DNA from: an uncultured Bacteroidales bacterium | Lineage (GTDB): Bacteria; Bacteroidota; Bacteroidia; Bacteroidales; UBA932 | Reading direction: 5' to 3' | Assembly (NCBI GenBank): GCA_944322575.1 | Contig: CALUPK010000012.1 | Coordinates: forward strand, 1-49,011 | DNA length: 49,011 bases | Shown: positions 25,352 through 35,116 of the stretch, one piece after another | Position numbering within the stretch: the stretch's first letter is position 1 | Layout of the letters: every line of letters begins with the position of its first letter | Made by a program: the position numbers and the translations under genes | The notes under the pieces: model-generated | Seen by the model: the letters and a program-made list of their open reading frames with translations, nothing else | Database searches by the model: none | What the model was told of the DNA's origin: nothing

Positions 25352-26536
25352 ATGATTCAGATCAGCAACAAAGTGTTCTACATCGGAACCAATGACAGAA
25401 AGAAACACCTGTTCGAGAACAACTGGCCTCTGCCCAACGGAGTGGCCTACAACTCATACATCATCGCCGACGAGCATCCCGCACTGGTGGATACGCTCGA
25501 ATACGGCTCGGACCCCGACTACCTGTCCAACATCGATACCGCTCTCGGCGGACGCGACTTAGAGTATTTAGTGGTCAATCACATGGAACCCGACCATTCC
25601 AGCATGATCGGAGAGATTCTCCGCCGCTACCCCAGGGTGAAGGTTGTGGCTAACTGCAAGACCTTCAAGATACTCGAGTCCTACTATCCCCTGCCAGCGG
25701 AGAACGTCTATGAGATCAAGGAGGGCGATATCCTCGAGCTGGGCTACCACAAGCTCACTTTCGTGATGGTGCCCTGGGTGCACTGGCCCGAGACTATGGT
25801 TACATACGACACTGTGGACCAGATTCTCTTCTCCTGCGATGCCTTCGGTTCGTTCGGAACCCTGGACGGAGGCATCTTCGACGATACGGCCAACTTCGAT
25901 TTCTACGAGGAGGACATGCTGCGCTACTATTCCAACATCGTGGGCAAGTGGAGCGGCATGGTGCAGAAGGCCTTCAAGAAGCTTGAGGGTGTGCCTGTCA
26001 GGATTATCTGCCCCTCTCACGGCCTTATATGGCGCAAGGATCCGGGCAAGGTACTGGCACTTTATGACAAGTGGAGCAAGTACGAGGCCGAGGACGGCTT
26101 CGTAATAGCATACGCCTCGATGTACGGCAATACCGAGAAGTTTGCCGATGAAATAGCCCGTCAGATATCCGCTCTGGGCGTCAGGGACATCCGCGTATAC
26201 GATGTGTCCAAGACACACGTATCCTATCTGCTGACGGCCATCTGGAAATACAGGGGTCTCGTACTGGGAAGCTGCGCCTACAACACCGGCATGCACCCGA
26301 TGATGGCCCTGCTGACCCACGAGATCAGTGTATCGGCGCCTCAGAACAAGATTCTCGGTCTCTTCGGAGGCTCGAGCTGGAACGGTGCCGGAGTGAAGGC
26401 CCTGAAGGAGTTCGCGGAGAAGGCCAAGATGCCTGTGACAGGCGATCCCGCCGAGTTCCTCGGACGTCCGTACGCATCTGACTTAGAGAAGACCGCCGCC
26501 TTCGCCAAGACCCTCGTGGATGCGATGCGCGGATAA
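25352..26536 (+). CDS. Flavodiiron protein (FprA/A-type flavoprotein)
   Basis: A 394-residue protein with a metallo-beta-lactamase-like diiron domain (about residues 1-250; HMEPDHSS, a WVHWPE histidine, an SCDAFGSF aspartate and CPSHGLIW) and a C-terminal flavodoxin domain beginning ASMYGNTEKFAD. These enzymes reduce O2 to water or NO to N2O and protect anaerobes. The diiron ligands appear intact. No rubredoxin domain is fused. It starts 11 bases after ligA, and its end overlaps the YihY-family gene by 17 bases. Confidence 0.94.
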   Translation: MIQISNKVFYIGTNDRKKHLFENNWPLPNGVAYNSYIIADEHPALVDTLEYGSDPDYLSNIDTALGGRDLEYLVVNHMEPDHSSMIGEILRRYPRVKVVANCKTFKILESYYPLPAENVYEIKEGDILELGYHKLTFVMVPWVHWPETMVTYDTVDQILFSCDAFGSFGTLDGGIFDDTANFDFYEEDMLRYYSNIVGKWSGMVQKAFKKLEGVPVRIICPSHGLIWRKDPGKVLALYDKWSKYEAEDGFVIAYASMYGNTEKFADEIARQISALGVRDIRVYDVSKTHVSYLLTAIWKYRGLVLGSCAYNTGMHPMMALLTHEISVSAPQNKILGLFGGSSWNGAGVKALKEFAEKAKMPVTGDPAEFLGRPYASDLEKTAAFAKTLVDAMRG

Positions 26537-27446
26537 CATAAGACGGATCCGGGATTTTTTCCGTGACGGAATCTGGGACATCAATACCTCCGACCTTGGC
26601 CGGGTAAAGGCCAAGGTCGTCAGGTATATCAGGATAGTCATACTCACAGCCAAGAATTTCAGCCGTCAGAACGTCGGCCAGCAGGCGGTGGCCCTGAGTT
26701 TTTTCACTACCATGGCCTTCGTCCCCTTCTTAGCCGTAGCCTTCGCCATATCCAATTATGCAGGACTGGGAGAATACCTGCGTGAGCTGATATACGACAA
26801 TTTCGGGCATGACGTGATCGTAGACCAGATACTCTCGTTTGCGGACAACATCATCGCCGCGTCGCAGCAGGACATCTACGGAATCATCTCGTCCCTGATT
26901 TTCCTCTGGATGGTGATCTGGCTGCTTTCAAGGGTCGAGTGGTCCTTCAACCGGATATGGAAGGTGGACCGCAACCGGATACTGTGGAAGAGAGTGCTGG
27001 CATATATCCTTACGATGACGGCCTCGCCGTTCATCATCATCGTGTTCCTGTCGGTCTCGCTGACCATTACCGACGGCATCAACACCTTGGGGCTGGAGAT
27101 TCCGTTCCTGAGTACCTTCAGCACTTTCCTGATATGGCTGGCCTTCTATGTATTCATGGTGATAGTCCTGGGCGTGATGTATGTCCTCATTCCCAACGCC
27201 AAGGTGAGGCTGCTGCCGGCTCTGTCCGCCGCCGCCATCTCGTCCTTGGCTTTTACCATTGTACAGTACCTTTACCTGGAGACCCAGATGTTTGTATCCC
27301 GGATGAATGCGGTTTACGGCGTTTTTGCAGCCATACCCCTTTTCATGGTGTGGCTGAACATAGGATGGTTCATTGTCCTGCTGGGCTCTGAGCTGTCATA
27401 CGTGTTCCAGAATGTGGACAACTACCCGCTGGAAGACATGAGCTGA
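26520..27446 (+). CDS. YihY/BrkB-family inner-membrane protein
   Basis: A 308-residue protein with about six hydrophobic segments and the family blocks ALSFFTTMAFVPF near residue 58 and FAAIPLFMVWLNIGW near 270. The family was once called RNase BN in error; its members are integral membrane proteins of unclear role. The start ATG at 26520 lies inside the flavodiiron gene in another frame and no later ATG fits before the first conserved block. HydG begins 24 bases downstream. Confidence 0.9.
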   Translation: MRCADNIRRIRDFFRDGIWDINTSDLGRVKAKVVRYIRIVILTAKNFSRQNVGQQAVALSFFTTMAFVPFLAVAFAISNYAGLGEYLRELIYDNFGHDVIVDQILSFADNIIAASQQDIYGIISSLIFLWMVIWLLSRVEWSFNRIWKVDRNRILWKRVLAYILTMTASPFIIIVFLSVSLTITDGINTLGLEIPFLSTFSTFLIWLAFYVFMVIVLGVMYVLIPNAKVRLLPALSAAAISSLAFTIVQYLYLETQMFVSRMNAVYGVFAAIPLFMVWLNIGWFIVLLGSELSYVFQNVDNYPLEDMS

Positions 27447-27470
27447 TAACTTTTAAAAGATTGATATACA

Positions 27471-28889
27471 ATGAATACAGAACTGACTAAAGGCTTTGTC
27501 GACTTTATCGACGACAACAGGCTGCAGTCCCTGATACACGATACCAAGGAAGACCCTGCAGTCTATCGGGAAATCCTTAAGAAGTCCCTTTCCAAACAAC
27601 CCCTGACTGTTGAGGAAACAGCCGCGCTTATAGCAGTGAACTCTCCCGAGGGCCTGCACGAGATCTTCGAGACCGCCAGGGAGCTCAAGCGCTCGGTCTA
27701 CGGCAACCGCATCGTGCTCTTCGCACCACTCTACATCGGCAACTACTGCACCAATGACTGCCAGTACTGCGGATTCCGCCGCTCCCTGCGCACTACCGTG
27801 CGGCACACCCTCTCGGATGAGGAACTGGTACGCGAGGTGAAGTCCTTGGAGGACGAGGGCCACAAGAGGCTGATTCTCGTTTACGGCGAGCACGCCAAGT
27901 ACACTCCGGAGTTCATAGCGCATACTGTAAAAATGACATACGCTACAAAATCCGGCAACGGGGAAATCCGCAGGGTGAATATAAATGCCGCCCCTCTGGA
28001 CATCGAGGGCTACAAGGTGGTCAAGGCCGCCGGCATCGGTACATTCCAGGTATTCCAGGAGACCTATCATAAGGAAACATACGCCAAATATCATCCGTAC
28101 AATACCCAGAAGAGCAACTATCTCTGGAGGCTGAACGCCATGGACCGTGCCTTCGAGGGCGGTATCGACGACATGGGTATCGGTGCCCTGTTCGGACTGT
28201 ACGACTGGAGATTCGAGGTGCTCGGACTGGTATCCCATGCGATACATCTGCAGGAGACATACGGTGTCGGTCCCCACACCATCAGTTTCCCGAGGATACA
28301 GCCGGCCAATGGACTTGAGCTCGATCTGCCGTATAAAGTGTCGGACCAGGACTTTAAGAAATTAGTGGCAATCCTCAGACTCGCAGTGCCTTATACCGGC
28401 CTTATCATGACTGCCCGCGAGTCCAAGGCCATCCGCGACGAGGTGATGGAGTTCGGTGTGTCCCAGATCGATGCCGGCACCAAGCTGGAGATCGGAGGCT
28501 ACAACAAGGAGCGCAAGGGCGTCGAGCAGGCCATCGACGAGGAGCAGTTCCAGGTGGGCGATACCCGCAGCTTAGATGAGGTGATCCGCTGGCTGCTGAC
28601 CCGTGACTATATACCCAGTTTCTGTACGGCCTGCTACCGTGTCGGCCGTACCGGAGAGCATTTCATGGAGTTCGCCATACCGGGATTCATCAAGCGCTTC
28701 TGCACCCGCAACGCCCTTCTGACCCTGGCGGAGTATCTTGAGGACTATTCTTCCGACCTTACCAAGGAGGAGGGATACAAGCTCATTGACAGGGAGCTGG
28801 CTAAGATGCCGGAGGGAGACGAGAAGAATTCGCTGAAAGAGCGTCTCCAAAAAATCCGCAAAGACGGTACCAGGGACATCTTGTATTAG
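27471..28889 (+). CDS. hydG: [FeFe]-hydrogenase maturase HydG (tyrosine lyase)
   Basis: A 472-residue radical-SAM enzyme with Cys93-x3-Cys97-x2-Cys100 (CTNDCQYC) for the SAM-binding cluster and the HydG-specific C-terminal cluster Cys385-x2-Cys388-x22-Cys411. HydG splits tyrosine and supplies CO and cyanide to the H-cluster of [FeFe]-hydrogenases. The second cysteine set separates it from ThiH. HydE, HydF and the hydrogenase itself are not in this window. It implies that the organism makes or uses H2 by [FeFe]-hydrogenase. Confidence 0.94.
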   Translation: MNTELTKGFVDFIDDNRLQSLIHDTKEDPAVYREILKKSLSKQPLTVEETAALIAVNSPEGLHEIFETARELKRSVYGNRIVLFAPLYIGNYCTNDCQYCGFRRSLRTTVRHTLSDEELVREVKSLEDEGHKRLILVYGEHAKYTPEFIAHTVKMTYATKSGNGEIRRVNINAAPLDIEGYKVVKAAGIGTFQVFQETYHKETYAKYHPYNTQKSNYLWRLNAMDRAFEGGIDDMGIGALFGLYDWRFEVLGLVSHAIHLQETYGVGPHTISFPRIQPANGLELDLPYKVSDQDFKKLVAILRLAVPYTGLIMTARESKAIRDEVMEFGVSQIDAGTKLEIGGYNKERKGVEQAIDEEQFQVGDTRSLDEVIRWLLTRDYIPSFCTACYRVGRTGEHFMEFAIPGFIKRFCTRNALLTLAEYLEDYSSDLTKEEGYKLIDRELAKMPEGDEKNSLKERLQKIRKDGTRDILY

Positions 28890-28898
28890 TTTTTTGAT

Positions 28899-28906
28899 TA
28901 ATTTTG
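28899..28906 (+). promoter_or_regulatory. -7 box of the RelA/SpoT gene, close to the start codon
   Basis: TAATTTTG ends only 4 bases before the ATG at 28911, so a transcript from it would be leaderless or nearly so. TTG at 28881-28883 is 15 bases upstream, somewhat short for a -33 element. Confidence 0.5.
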
Positions 28907-28910
28907 CAGA

Positions 28911-31238
28911 ATGGATTTTACAAAAAGCGACTACGACCTGATTAATAAGGAATTCGAGGAGCTCCGCCTGGCTGCTCTCAAGCGGTGTGCCTCGCAGGAG
29001 GAATACGACGGTGTCCTCAAGGCATTTGAGTTTGCAAACGAGGCTCACAAGGGTGTCCGGCGCCGGTCCGGAGAGCCGTACATCCTCCATCCTATAGCCG
29101 TGGCCAAGATCGTGGTGAATGAGATAGGTCTGGGCTACAAGTCGATCGTAGCCGCCCTTCTGCACGACGTAGTGGAGGACACGGACTATACCGTGGACGA
29201 CATCAAGCGGCTTTTCGGCGAGAAGATAGCCTCCTTGGTCGACGGCCTGACCAAGATCAAGGCGGCCATGGATACCGACGGCGGGGGGAATCTTCAGGCC
29301 GAGAATTTCAAGCGCATCATCCTGACTCTCAACGACGATGTCCGGGTAGTGCTCATCAAGCTGGCGGACCGCCTGCACAACATCCGCACCATCGACTCTA
29401 TGCCCGACTACAAGAAGGACAAGATCCTGAGCGAGACCATGTACATCTTCGTGCCGCTGGCCCACCGTTTAGGACTTTACAACATCAAGTCGGAGATGGA
29501 GAATATCTGGCTGCGTACCCGTGACCCCAAGCTGTACGGTGACATAGTTGCCCGTATCGACGGCGTTATCAAGGAAAAGGGAGAGGCCATGGACAAGTTC
29601 ATCAAACCGGTCGCCGATGCATTGGAAAATGCCGGATATCAGTTTGAGATTACCAAGCGTACCAAGACTCCCTACTCTGTATGGCACAAAATGCAGCAGA
29701 AGCACGTCGAGTTCGATGACATCTACGATATTTACGGCATCCGCATCATATTCAATCCCAAACCGGATGAGGATGAACGCACCCAGTGCTGGTACATTTA
29801 CTCACTCGTATCCGGAATCTATGCCTCTAAGACGGACCGCATACGCGACTGGGTAACCCGCCCCAAGAGCAACGGCTATGAGGCCCTGCACTGCACTGTC
29901 ATGAGCAACGGCGGCGGATGGGTCGAAGTCCAGATCCGCAGCGAACGGATGAACGAAATAGCCGAAAAGGGTATCGCAGCCCACTGGAGCTATAAGCAGA
30001 AAGGCGAAGAAACCTCTTCCGAAAAGGAGATGGACCGATGGCTGGACATGGTCCGCGACGTATTGGAGAATCCGGATGTGAATGCCCTCGAGTTCCTCGA
30101 CAAGTTCCACGACTCGCTTTTGGACCAGGAAATATACGTATTCACACCGAAAGGAGAGTCCAAGTCCCTCCCCAACGGTTCCACCGCCTTAGATTTTGCA
30201 TACAGCATCCATTCCAAGATAGGAAACAAGGCCATAGCGGCTAAAATCAATTTTAAGCTTTCTCCCCTTTCCAGCATTCTCCGCAATGGAGACCAGGTGG
30301 AAATCATTACCGCCGAATCCCAGAAGCCTCAGCCCGAATGGCTGGACTTCCTGCGTACAGGCAAGGCCCGCAACTATGTCTACGAAGCTCTGAAAGATGA
30401 TATTGACGACAGCATCAAGAGCGGACGACAGATGCTCGAGAAAGAGCTTGCCAACTATGGAGTAAAACTTCAGGGCAACGTCTTGAAAAAACTGCTCAGA
30501 GAGTATTCTGTAAACACCAAAGAAGAACTCTACAACAAGATTTCCACAGGCATCATCTCACTCAAGGATCTTGAGAAGATACTCAGGAAAAATACGGAGA
30601 ACAAAAATGTTATATACTGGACTCTGCGGCTCTTCCGCAGCAACAAGAAAAACAGCGGGGAGGATGATGACAGCATGGATGAAGAGGCATCAGGCGACGA
30701 AATGACCAATGCGGAAATCCGCGACCGCCTCATAAAGAACAAACTCGACAAGAACAGAGATCTCATTCTGGCCGGAAAAGAAGCCCAGGGGAAGGATCCG
30801 GACAGCCCCATAACCTACCGTATCGCAGACTGCTGCTACCCTATCCCCGGTGACTCTATTGTAGGCTTCATCAACGACAACGGAGAGGTGGTAGTTCACA
30901 AAAAGACATGCCCTGAGGCAGTTAACTTAGCTTCTATCCACGGCGACAGGATAGTAAATGCCAAATGGAGCAAGAATACAGTAGCCTCATTTCTCGCACG
31001 TATCAAAATCTTCGGGACAGACAGGATGGGTATTCTCAACGAGCTGACAAAAGTCACCACACTCGTCCTGAACATAAACATCCGGAAAGTTTACATCGCA
31101 TCTCACGACAGCATATTCGAGGGATATATCGACTGCTATGTCCGCAGTACAGAAGACCTCAATACCCTTATGGACCACATCAAGAAAATCAAGGGTGTGG
31201 AGAGCGTTACCCGAATAGATATCAAAGAGGACAAATAG
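28911..31238 (+). CDS. Bifunctional (p)ppGpp synthetase/hydrolase (RelA/SpoT family)
   Basis: A 775-residue protein of full RSH length. Domains: an HD hydrolase domain (HKGVRRRSGEPYILHP, HDVVED at 85-90), a synthetase domain (KSNGYEALHCTV), a TGS domain (VFTPKGE, DFAYSIHS), a helical and zinc-finger-like region with CCYPIPGD, and a C-terminal ACT domain. The HDVVED motif is intact, so hydrolysis is expected, and the synthetase motif is also intact. It sets the level of the alarmone in starvation. It is followed 7 bases later by an envelope lipoprotein gene. Confidence 0.95.
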   Translation: MDFTKSDYDLINKEFEELRLAALKRCASQEEYDGVLKAFEFANEAHKGVRRRSGEPYILHPIAVAKIVVNEIGLGYKSIVAALLHDVVEDTDYTVDDIKRLFGEKIASLVDGLTKIKAAMDTDGGGNLQAENFKRIILTLNDDVRVVLIKLADRLHNIRTIDSMPDYKKDKILSETMYIFVPLAHRLGLYNIKSEMENIWLRTRDPKLYGDIVARIDGVIKEKGEAMDKFIKPVADALENAGYQFEITKRTKTPYSVWHKMQQKHVEFDDIYDIYGIRIIFNPKPDEDERTQCWYIYSLVSGIYASKTDRIRDWVTRPKSNGYEALHCTVMSNGGGWVEVQIRSERMNEIAEKGIAAHWSYKQKGEETSSEKEMDRWLDMVRDVLENPDVNALEFLDKFHDSLLDQEIYVFTPKGESKSLPNGSTALDFAYSIHSKIGNKAIAAKINFKLSPLSSILRNGDQVEIITAESQKPQPEWLDFLRTGKARNYVYEALKDDIDDSIKSGRQMLEKELANYGVKLQGNVLKKLLREYSVNTKEELYNKISTGIISLKDLEKILRKNTENKNVIYWTLRLFRSNKKNSGEDDDSMDEEASGDEMTNAEIRDRLIKNKLDKNRDLILAGKEAQGKDPDSPITYRIADCCYPIPGDSIVGFINDNGEVVVHKKTCPEAVNLASIHGDRIVNAKWSKNTVASFLARIKIFGTDRMGILNELTKVTTLVLNINIRKVYIASHDSIFEGYIDCYVRSTEDLNTLMDHIKKIKGVESVTRIDIKEDK

Positions 31239-31245
31239 GTGTGTG

Positions 31246-33063
31246 ATGAAAGGGAAAAATCTGCTCAATACAGTTATCGTAGTCGGGATATTCTCGTCAC
31301 TGATATTTTCCAAGTCCTGTGCAAACACATCCACTCCTCCGGAGGGAGGTCCAAAAGACACCATTCCTCCAGTATTAGTAGGAACAGTTCCTTTGTACAA
31401 TACAACTGGGCACCCTACTGATGTAAAGCACAGTTCCATATCATTTGAATTCGATGAATATGTTGTGCTGAACAACCCGAACTCCTACATTTTCCTCTCT
31501 CCGCCGCAGGCCAAACCTCCTACAGCGAAGATAAAGGGAAAGAAAGTTGTAGTGTCCTTCGATCAGCCGCTGGACTCTAACCAGACATATTCCCTCTCTT
31601 TAGGAGAAGCCATCAAGGACAACAATGAGGGAAATCCATTCCCTCCATATACCCACAGCTTCTCTACCGGAGACCATGTGGACTCCCTCTTTGTCTCAGG
31701 CAATATCGTCGAAGCGGCAACGATGCTGCCAATGCCCAATATTACAGTACTTTTCCATACAGATGCATCAGACTCGGCCATCTTCAAGGTAAGGCCGAGG
31801 GCAGCGGCAAAAAGTGACTTGTGGGGATATTTTACTGTCAGGAACCTACCGGCCGATACTGTCTATAGGGTATACGCCATAGAGGACCTGAACAACAACA
31901 ACCTTTATGATCCGGACATGGAACGCGTAGCTTTTTTAGACACCCTCGTGCTTCCTACCTCTGTCATGAACCCCGATATGCCCGAACTGGCCATTACACA
32001 GATGAAGGATACTGCCGCATGTCTGGCCCGTCCGGCCCAGCTCTCACTTTCCATGTTCAAGGAACTGTCGCAAAGGCAGCTGCTTCGGGCCCGCGAGAGA
32101 GTCTCCAGAAGGCAGATGTACCTCAAGTTCGCCGCACCCTATCCGGTAATCGACTCTATAGTCATAGACGGTATTCCGGAAGAAAAGCTTATCAAGGAAT
32201 ACAACTACTACCGTGACAGTATTGTAATCTGGATCAACGACCAGGGACCTGTAAAAGACACACTTCAGATGAGGCTGTCCTACCGCCGTACAGATGACAG
32301 CCTGAACATATTGGTGCCGGCGACAGATACTTTCCGATTAGCCAGGCCAAAGGGTAAGATGGTGGAGAACAGGTGGGGCGAGATGGTTGAGGAGGCAGAC
32401 ACCATAGCTGCGTACAAAGTGGATGCCGCCCCTGAGAAAATAGACCAGGACGGCATAGTGATTCTATTCGAGTCCCCCATGATAGCTGCACCCTTCGACT
32501 CTGTCACCATAATATCGAAAAATACCAGAGAACAGACGGCTCCGGTATCCTTTACAGTAGAGAAGGACACCGCCAATATCCGCAAATATGTGCTGCGCCT
32601 ACAGGAAAAGTTAGTGAACGGATATGAATATACGCTCAGAATACCGGACAGTCTCTTCATGGATATAGACGGCATCTACTGTGACAGTCTCGTCCAGACA
32701 TTCAGCCTACCTCAGAACGAAAACCTGAGTTCACTCACCATCGAAGCCACCAACGTCCACGAGAGATACATGATAGAACTCGTAGATGAAAAGAGGACCA
32801 AGGTGTTCCGCACCTATTCCATAGACAGCTCCGCTGTGTTGGCATTCCCATATCTGAAAGCCGGCAAATACTCTGTCCGTATCACTGAGGACAAGAACGG
32901 AAACGGACAGATAGACACAGGCTCACTGTTGGAGAGAAAGCAGCCGGAGAAAGTAATGATGTACCGCTTCAACAACGTAGTGGGCAACAATGCCTACATC
33001 GTGGATATTCCTGAACGTACAGAACTGATACAGACAGTAGATATCGGAGAAATGTTCAAATGA
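31246..33063 (+). CDS. Ig-like domain lipoprotein (SbsA-type)
   Basis: A 605-residue protein from ATG 31246; a GTG one codon upstream is in frame. A signal peptide with a serine-lysine-serine-cysteine end (SKSCAN) points to a lipoprotein, although the lipobox is poor. After it comes PPEGGPKDTIPPVLV and an SbsA-like Ig domain (about residues 35-140) with the FDEYVVLNN block, typical of a Bacteroidota envelope family. The rest is beta-rich, including a carboxypeptidase-regulatory-like segment (NNNLYDPD and KNGNGQIDTG). Role unknown, probably surface or periplasmic. Its stop overlaps the start of the next gene by 4 bases. Confidence 0.75.
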   Translation: MKGKNLLNTVIVVGIFSSLIFSKSCANTSTPPEGGPKDTIPPVLVGTVPLYNTTGHPTDVKHSSISFEFDEYVVLNNPNSYIFLSPPQAKPPTAKIKGKKVVVSFDQPLDSNQTYSLSLGEAIKDNNEGNPFPPYTHSFSTGDHVDSLFVSGNIVEAATMLPMPNITVLFHTDASDSAIFKVRPRAAAKSDLWGYFTVRNLPADTVYRVYAIEDLNNNNLYDPDMERVAFLDTLVLPTSVMNPDMPELAITQMKDTAACLARPAQLSLSMFKELSQRQLLRARERVSRRQMYLKFAAPYPVIDSIVIDGIPEEKLIKEYNYYRDSIVIWINDQGPVKDTLQMRLSYRRTDDSLNILVPATDTFRLARPKGKMVENRWGEMVEEADTIAAYKVDAAPEKIDQDGIVILFESPMIAAPFDSVTIISKNTREQTAPVSFTVEKDTANIRKYVLRLQEKLVNGYEYTLRIPDSLFMDIDGIYCDSLVQTFSLPQNENLSSLTIEATNVHERYMIELVDEKRTKVFRTYSIDSSAVLAFPYLKAGKYSVRITEDKNGNGQIDTGSLLERKQPEKVMMYRFNNVVGNNAYIVDIPERTELIQTVDIGEMFK

Positions 33064-33764
33064 GACTGAAACTTGCAATCATAACAGCTTTCTTGATTAC
33101 TGTCATTCCGGTATCCGTGTACGGCCAGAATGACACAGCTAAGATTAAACCCGGAATCCAATGGGATACAGCCATCGTGGTAAAGCCCGTGCATGAGCCC
33201 GAGCACCTGCTGGGCGTAAAGTATGATTTCTCTTTTACAGGAGTAATGATGACGCCGGACATGGGCATAAAATCTATCAACTCTCCTGTCAACTTAGCAG
33301 TACTGTACACTTACTATCATCCATTATGGAGCGTTATTGACATTTTCGGCATCCAGACCGGAGTGAGGTATACCAAGTACGGCTTTGTCAACGACGAGTA
33401 TGCATTCGAGAACTTCGAGCAGACAGTCTCTGTAATAGAACTCCCCCTCATATCTGCTTTCCATATCGACATCGGGGAACATTTCAGAATACTGCTGAGC
33501 ATCGGTCCTTTCTTAGGTTACCGTTTCGCAACTACAAAGGAAAACGGTTTTGACTGTTTCGACAACAGAATAGACTACGGTGTACAGGGAGGGGCCGGAC
33601 TTGCTTACATCCTGGGCAAGCGGATAGAGTTCCATCTTGAGGGGACATTCCACTATTCCCTTTCCATGCTTTATCATCCAGAAAGAATGAGCAGCGTGGC
33701 GTGGATGTACAGCTATCCTTGGCAGGCAAGCATAAGTATGGGAATTCATGTAAAACTTAAATAA
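33060..33764 (+). CDS. Outer-membrane beta-barrel protein, PorT-like
   Basis: A 234-residue protein with a cleavable signal peptide (basic start, hydrophobic core, cut near VYGQ-ND). The mature part consists of alternating amphipathic strands (GVRYTKYGFVN, HFRILLSIGPFLGYRF, GGAGLAYILGKRIEFHLEGTFHYSL) that end in a barrel-closing strand ASISMGIHVKLK. It fits the small outer-membrane barrels of Bacteroidota. Coupled by a 4-base overlap to the Ig-like lipoprotein gene, so the two probably act together in the envelope. ispG starts 2 bases after its stop. Confidence 0.7.
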   Translation: MRLKLAIITAFLITVIPVSVYGQNDTAKIKPGIQWDTAIVVKPVHEPEHLLGVKYDFSFTGVMMTPDMGIKSINSPVNLAVLYTYYHPLWSVIDIFGIQTGVRYTKYGFVNDEYAFENFEQTVSVIELPLISAFHIDIGEHFRILLSIGPFLGYRFATTKENGFDCFDNRIDYGVQGGAGLAYILGKRIEFHLEGTFHYSLSMLYHPERMSSVAWMYSYPWQASISMGIHVKLK

Positions 33765-33766
33765 TT

Positions 33767-35116
33767 ATGCGTTACATCACTGCTAATGTAAGAGATATCT
33801 GTATCGGACACAACTCCCGTCCGATTATCGTGCAGAGTATGTGCAACTGTGATACCAACGACATCGACTCAGCAGTCGCCCAGTGTGTAAAACTTTATGA
33901 AGCCGGAAGCATGATGGTCCGTCTCACGACTCAAGGACTTCGCGAAGTAGAGTCTCTCAGAAACATCAAGGCAAGGCTGCATTCGATGGGTATCCGTATA
34001 CCATTAGTCGCTGATGTACATTTCTCTTCGGAAGTGGCCATAGCCGCAGCCTCAGTAGCTGACAAAGTCCGTATAAACCCAGGCAATTTCGCAAAGGACC
34101 ATGAAGTGGCCCGCAGGGAGTTCAAGCGGTTTTTGAAAGAATGCAGTAAATATGGGACGGCCGTCCGCATAGGCATCAATCACGGCTCCTTAGGCTCCCG
34201 TATAACAGAGCTCTACGGCAATACACCTAAAGGAATGCAGGAGGCCATGTCGGAGTGGGTACAGATGTGCATCGACGAGGATTTCTACAATGTGGTGCTC
34301 TCGCTCAAGGTCAGCAACGTCCCGGTCATGACCCAGGCCTATATCCTCCTTCAGCAGTGGATGGAGGAGCGCGGCATCATCTTCCCCCTGCATCTCGGAG
34401 TCACCGAGGCGGGCAACGGGGACATGGGCCGCATCAAGTCGGCGGCCGGTCTGGCGACCCTGCTCTCCCGCGGTATCGGGGATACCATCAGGGTATCCCT
34501 CACAGAGCCCCCGGTCAATGAGATTGTCCCGGCAAGGCTCATTGCAGAGTTCTTCGACACGGATCAGAAGCCCTCGGACTATCAGACCGGTGTCAAGGAC
34601 GGCGTCCCCTCCTTCGAGCTCCGCTGCGCCTCCCACGAGGAGTTCATCGTCAAGGCCTCGTGCATCCTCGGGCCGATGCTGGTCAATAAGGAAATAGACG
34701 ATTTCGACATCCGTTGCATCTATGGAGATAAGCAGGCGGATAAATCTGAGATAGAGCAGTTTAAATCCGACATAATGCAGGCCACACGCCGCCGCATCAC
34801 CCAGTGCGAGTACATCGCCTGCCCCAGTTGCGGCCGGACCCTCTACGACATCGAGTCCACCTTCAACGAAGTGAAGCGCCGCACTTCCCACCTCCGCGGC
34901 CTGACCATCGCGGTCATGGGCTGCATCGTCAACGGTCCGGGCGAGATGGCCGACGCCGATTACGGCTATATCGGCGAGGGACGCGGCAAGGTGTCCATCT
35001 ACCGGGGCAAGGAGGCAGTAGTGCGCTCCGTGCCTCAGGAGAAGGCCATAGACGTGCTGCTGGAGCTTATTGAGAAAGACGGACGCAGTACAGACGGCCG
35101 CCCTCTGCGCGGATAA
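33767..35116 (+). CDS. ispG: 4-hydroxy-3-methylbut-2-enyl-diphosphate synthase IspG
   Basis: A 449-residue GcpE-family enzyme. The TIM-barrel part carries the VQSMCNCDT start, PLVADVHF, VRINPGNF and HGSLG. The C-terminal 4Fe-4S part has CPSCGRT and the later CIVNGPGE, giving three cysteines and the acid ligand. It catalyses the sixth step of the MEP isoprenoid pathway. The protein is longer than the 372-residue bacterial form and shorter than the 600-residue form I recall for other Bacteroidota, so the insert between the two parts (about residues 250-325) is small. Its 3' end overlaps the convergent NfeD gene by 50 bases. Confidence 0.94.
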   Translation: MRYITANVRDICIGHNSRPIIVQSMCNCDTNDIDSAVAQCVKLYEAGSMMVRLTTQGLREVESLRNIKARLHSMGIRIPLVADVHFSSEVAIAAASVADKVRINPGNFAKDHEVARREFKRFLKECSKYGTAVRIGINHGSLGSRITELYGNTPKGMQEAMSEWVQMCIDEDFYNVVLSLKVSNVPVMTQAYILLQQWMEERGIIFPLHLGVTEAGNGDMGRIKSAAGLATLLSRGIGDTIRVSLTEPPVNEIVPARLIAEFFDTDQKPSDYQTGVKDGVPSFELRCASHEEFIVKASCILGPMLVNKEIDDFDIRCIYGDKQADKSEIEQFKSDIMQATRRRITQCEYIACPSCGRTLYDIESTFNEVKRRTSHLRGLTIAVMGCIVNGPGEMADADYGYIGEGRGKVSIYRGKEAVVRSVPQEKAIDVLLELIEKDGRSTDGRPLRG

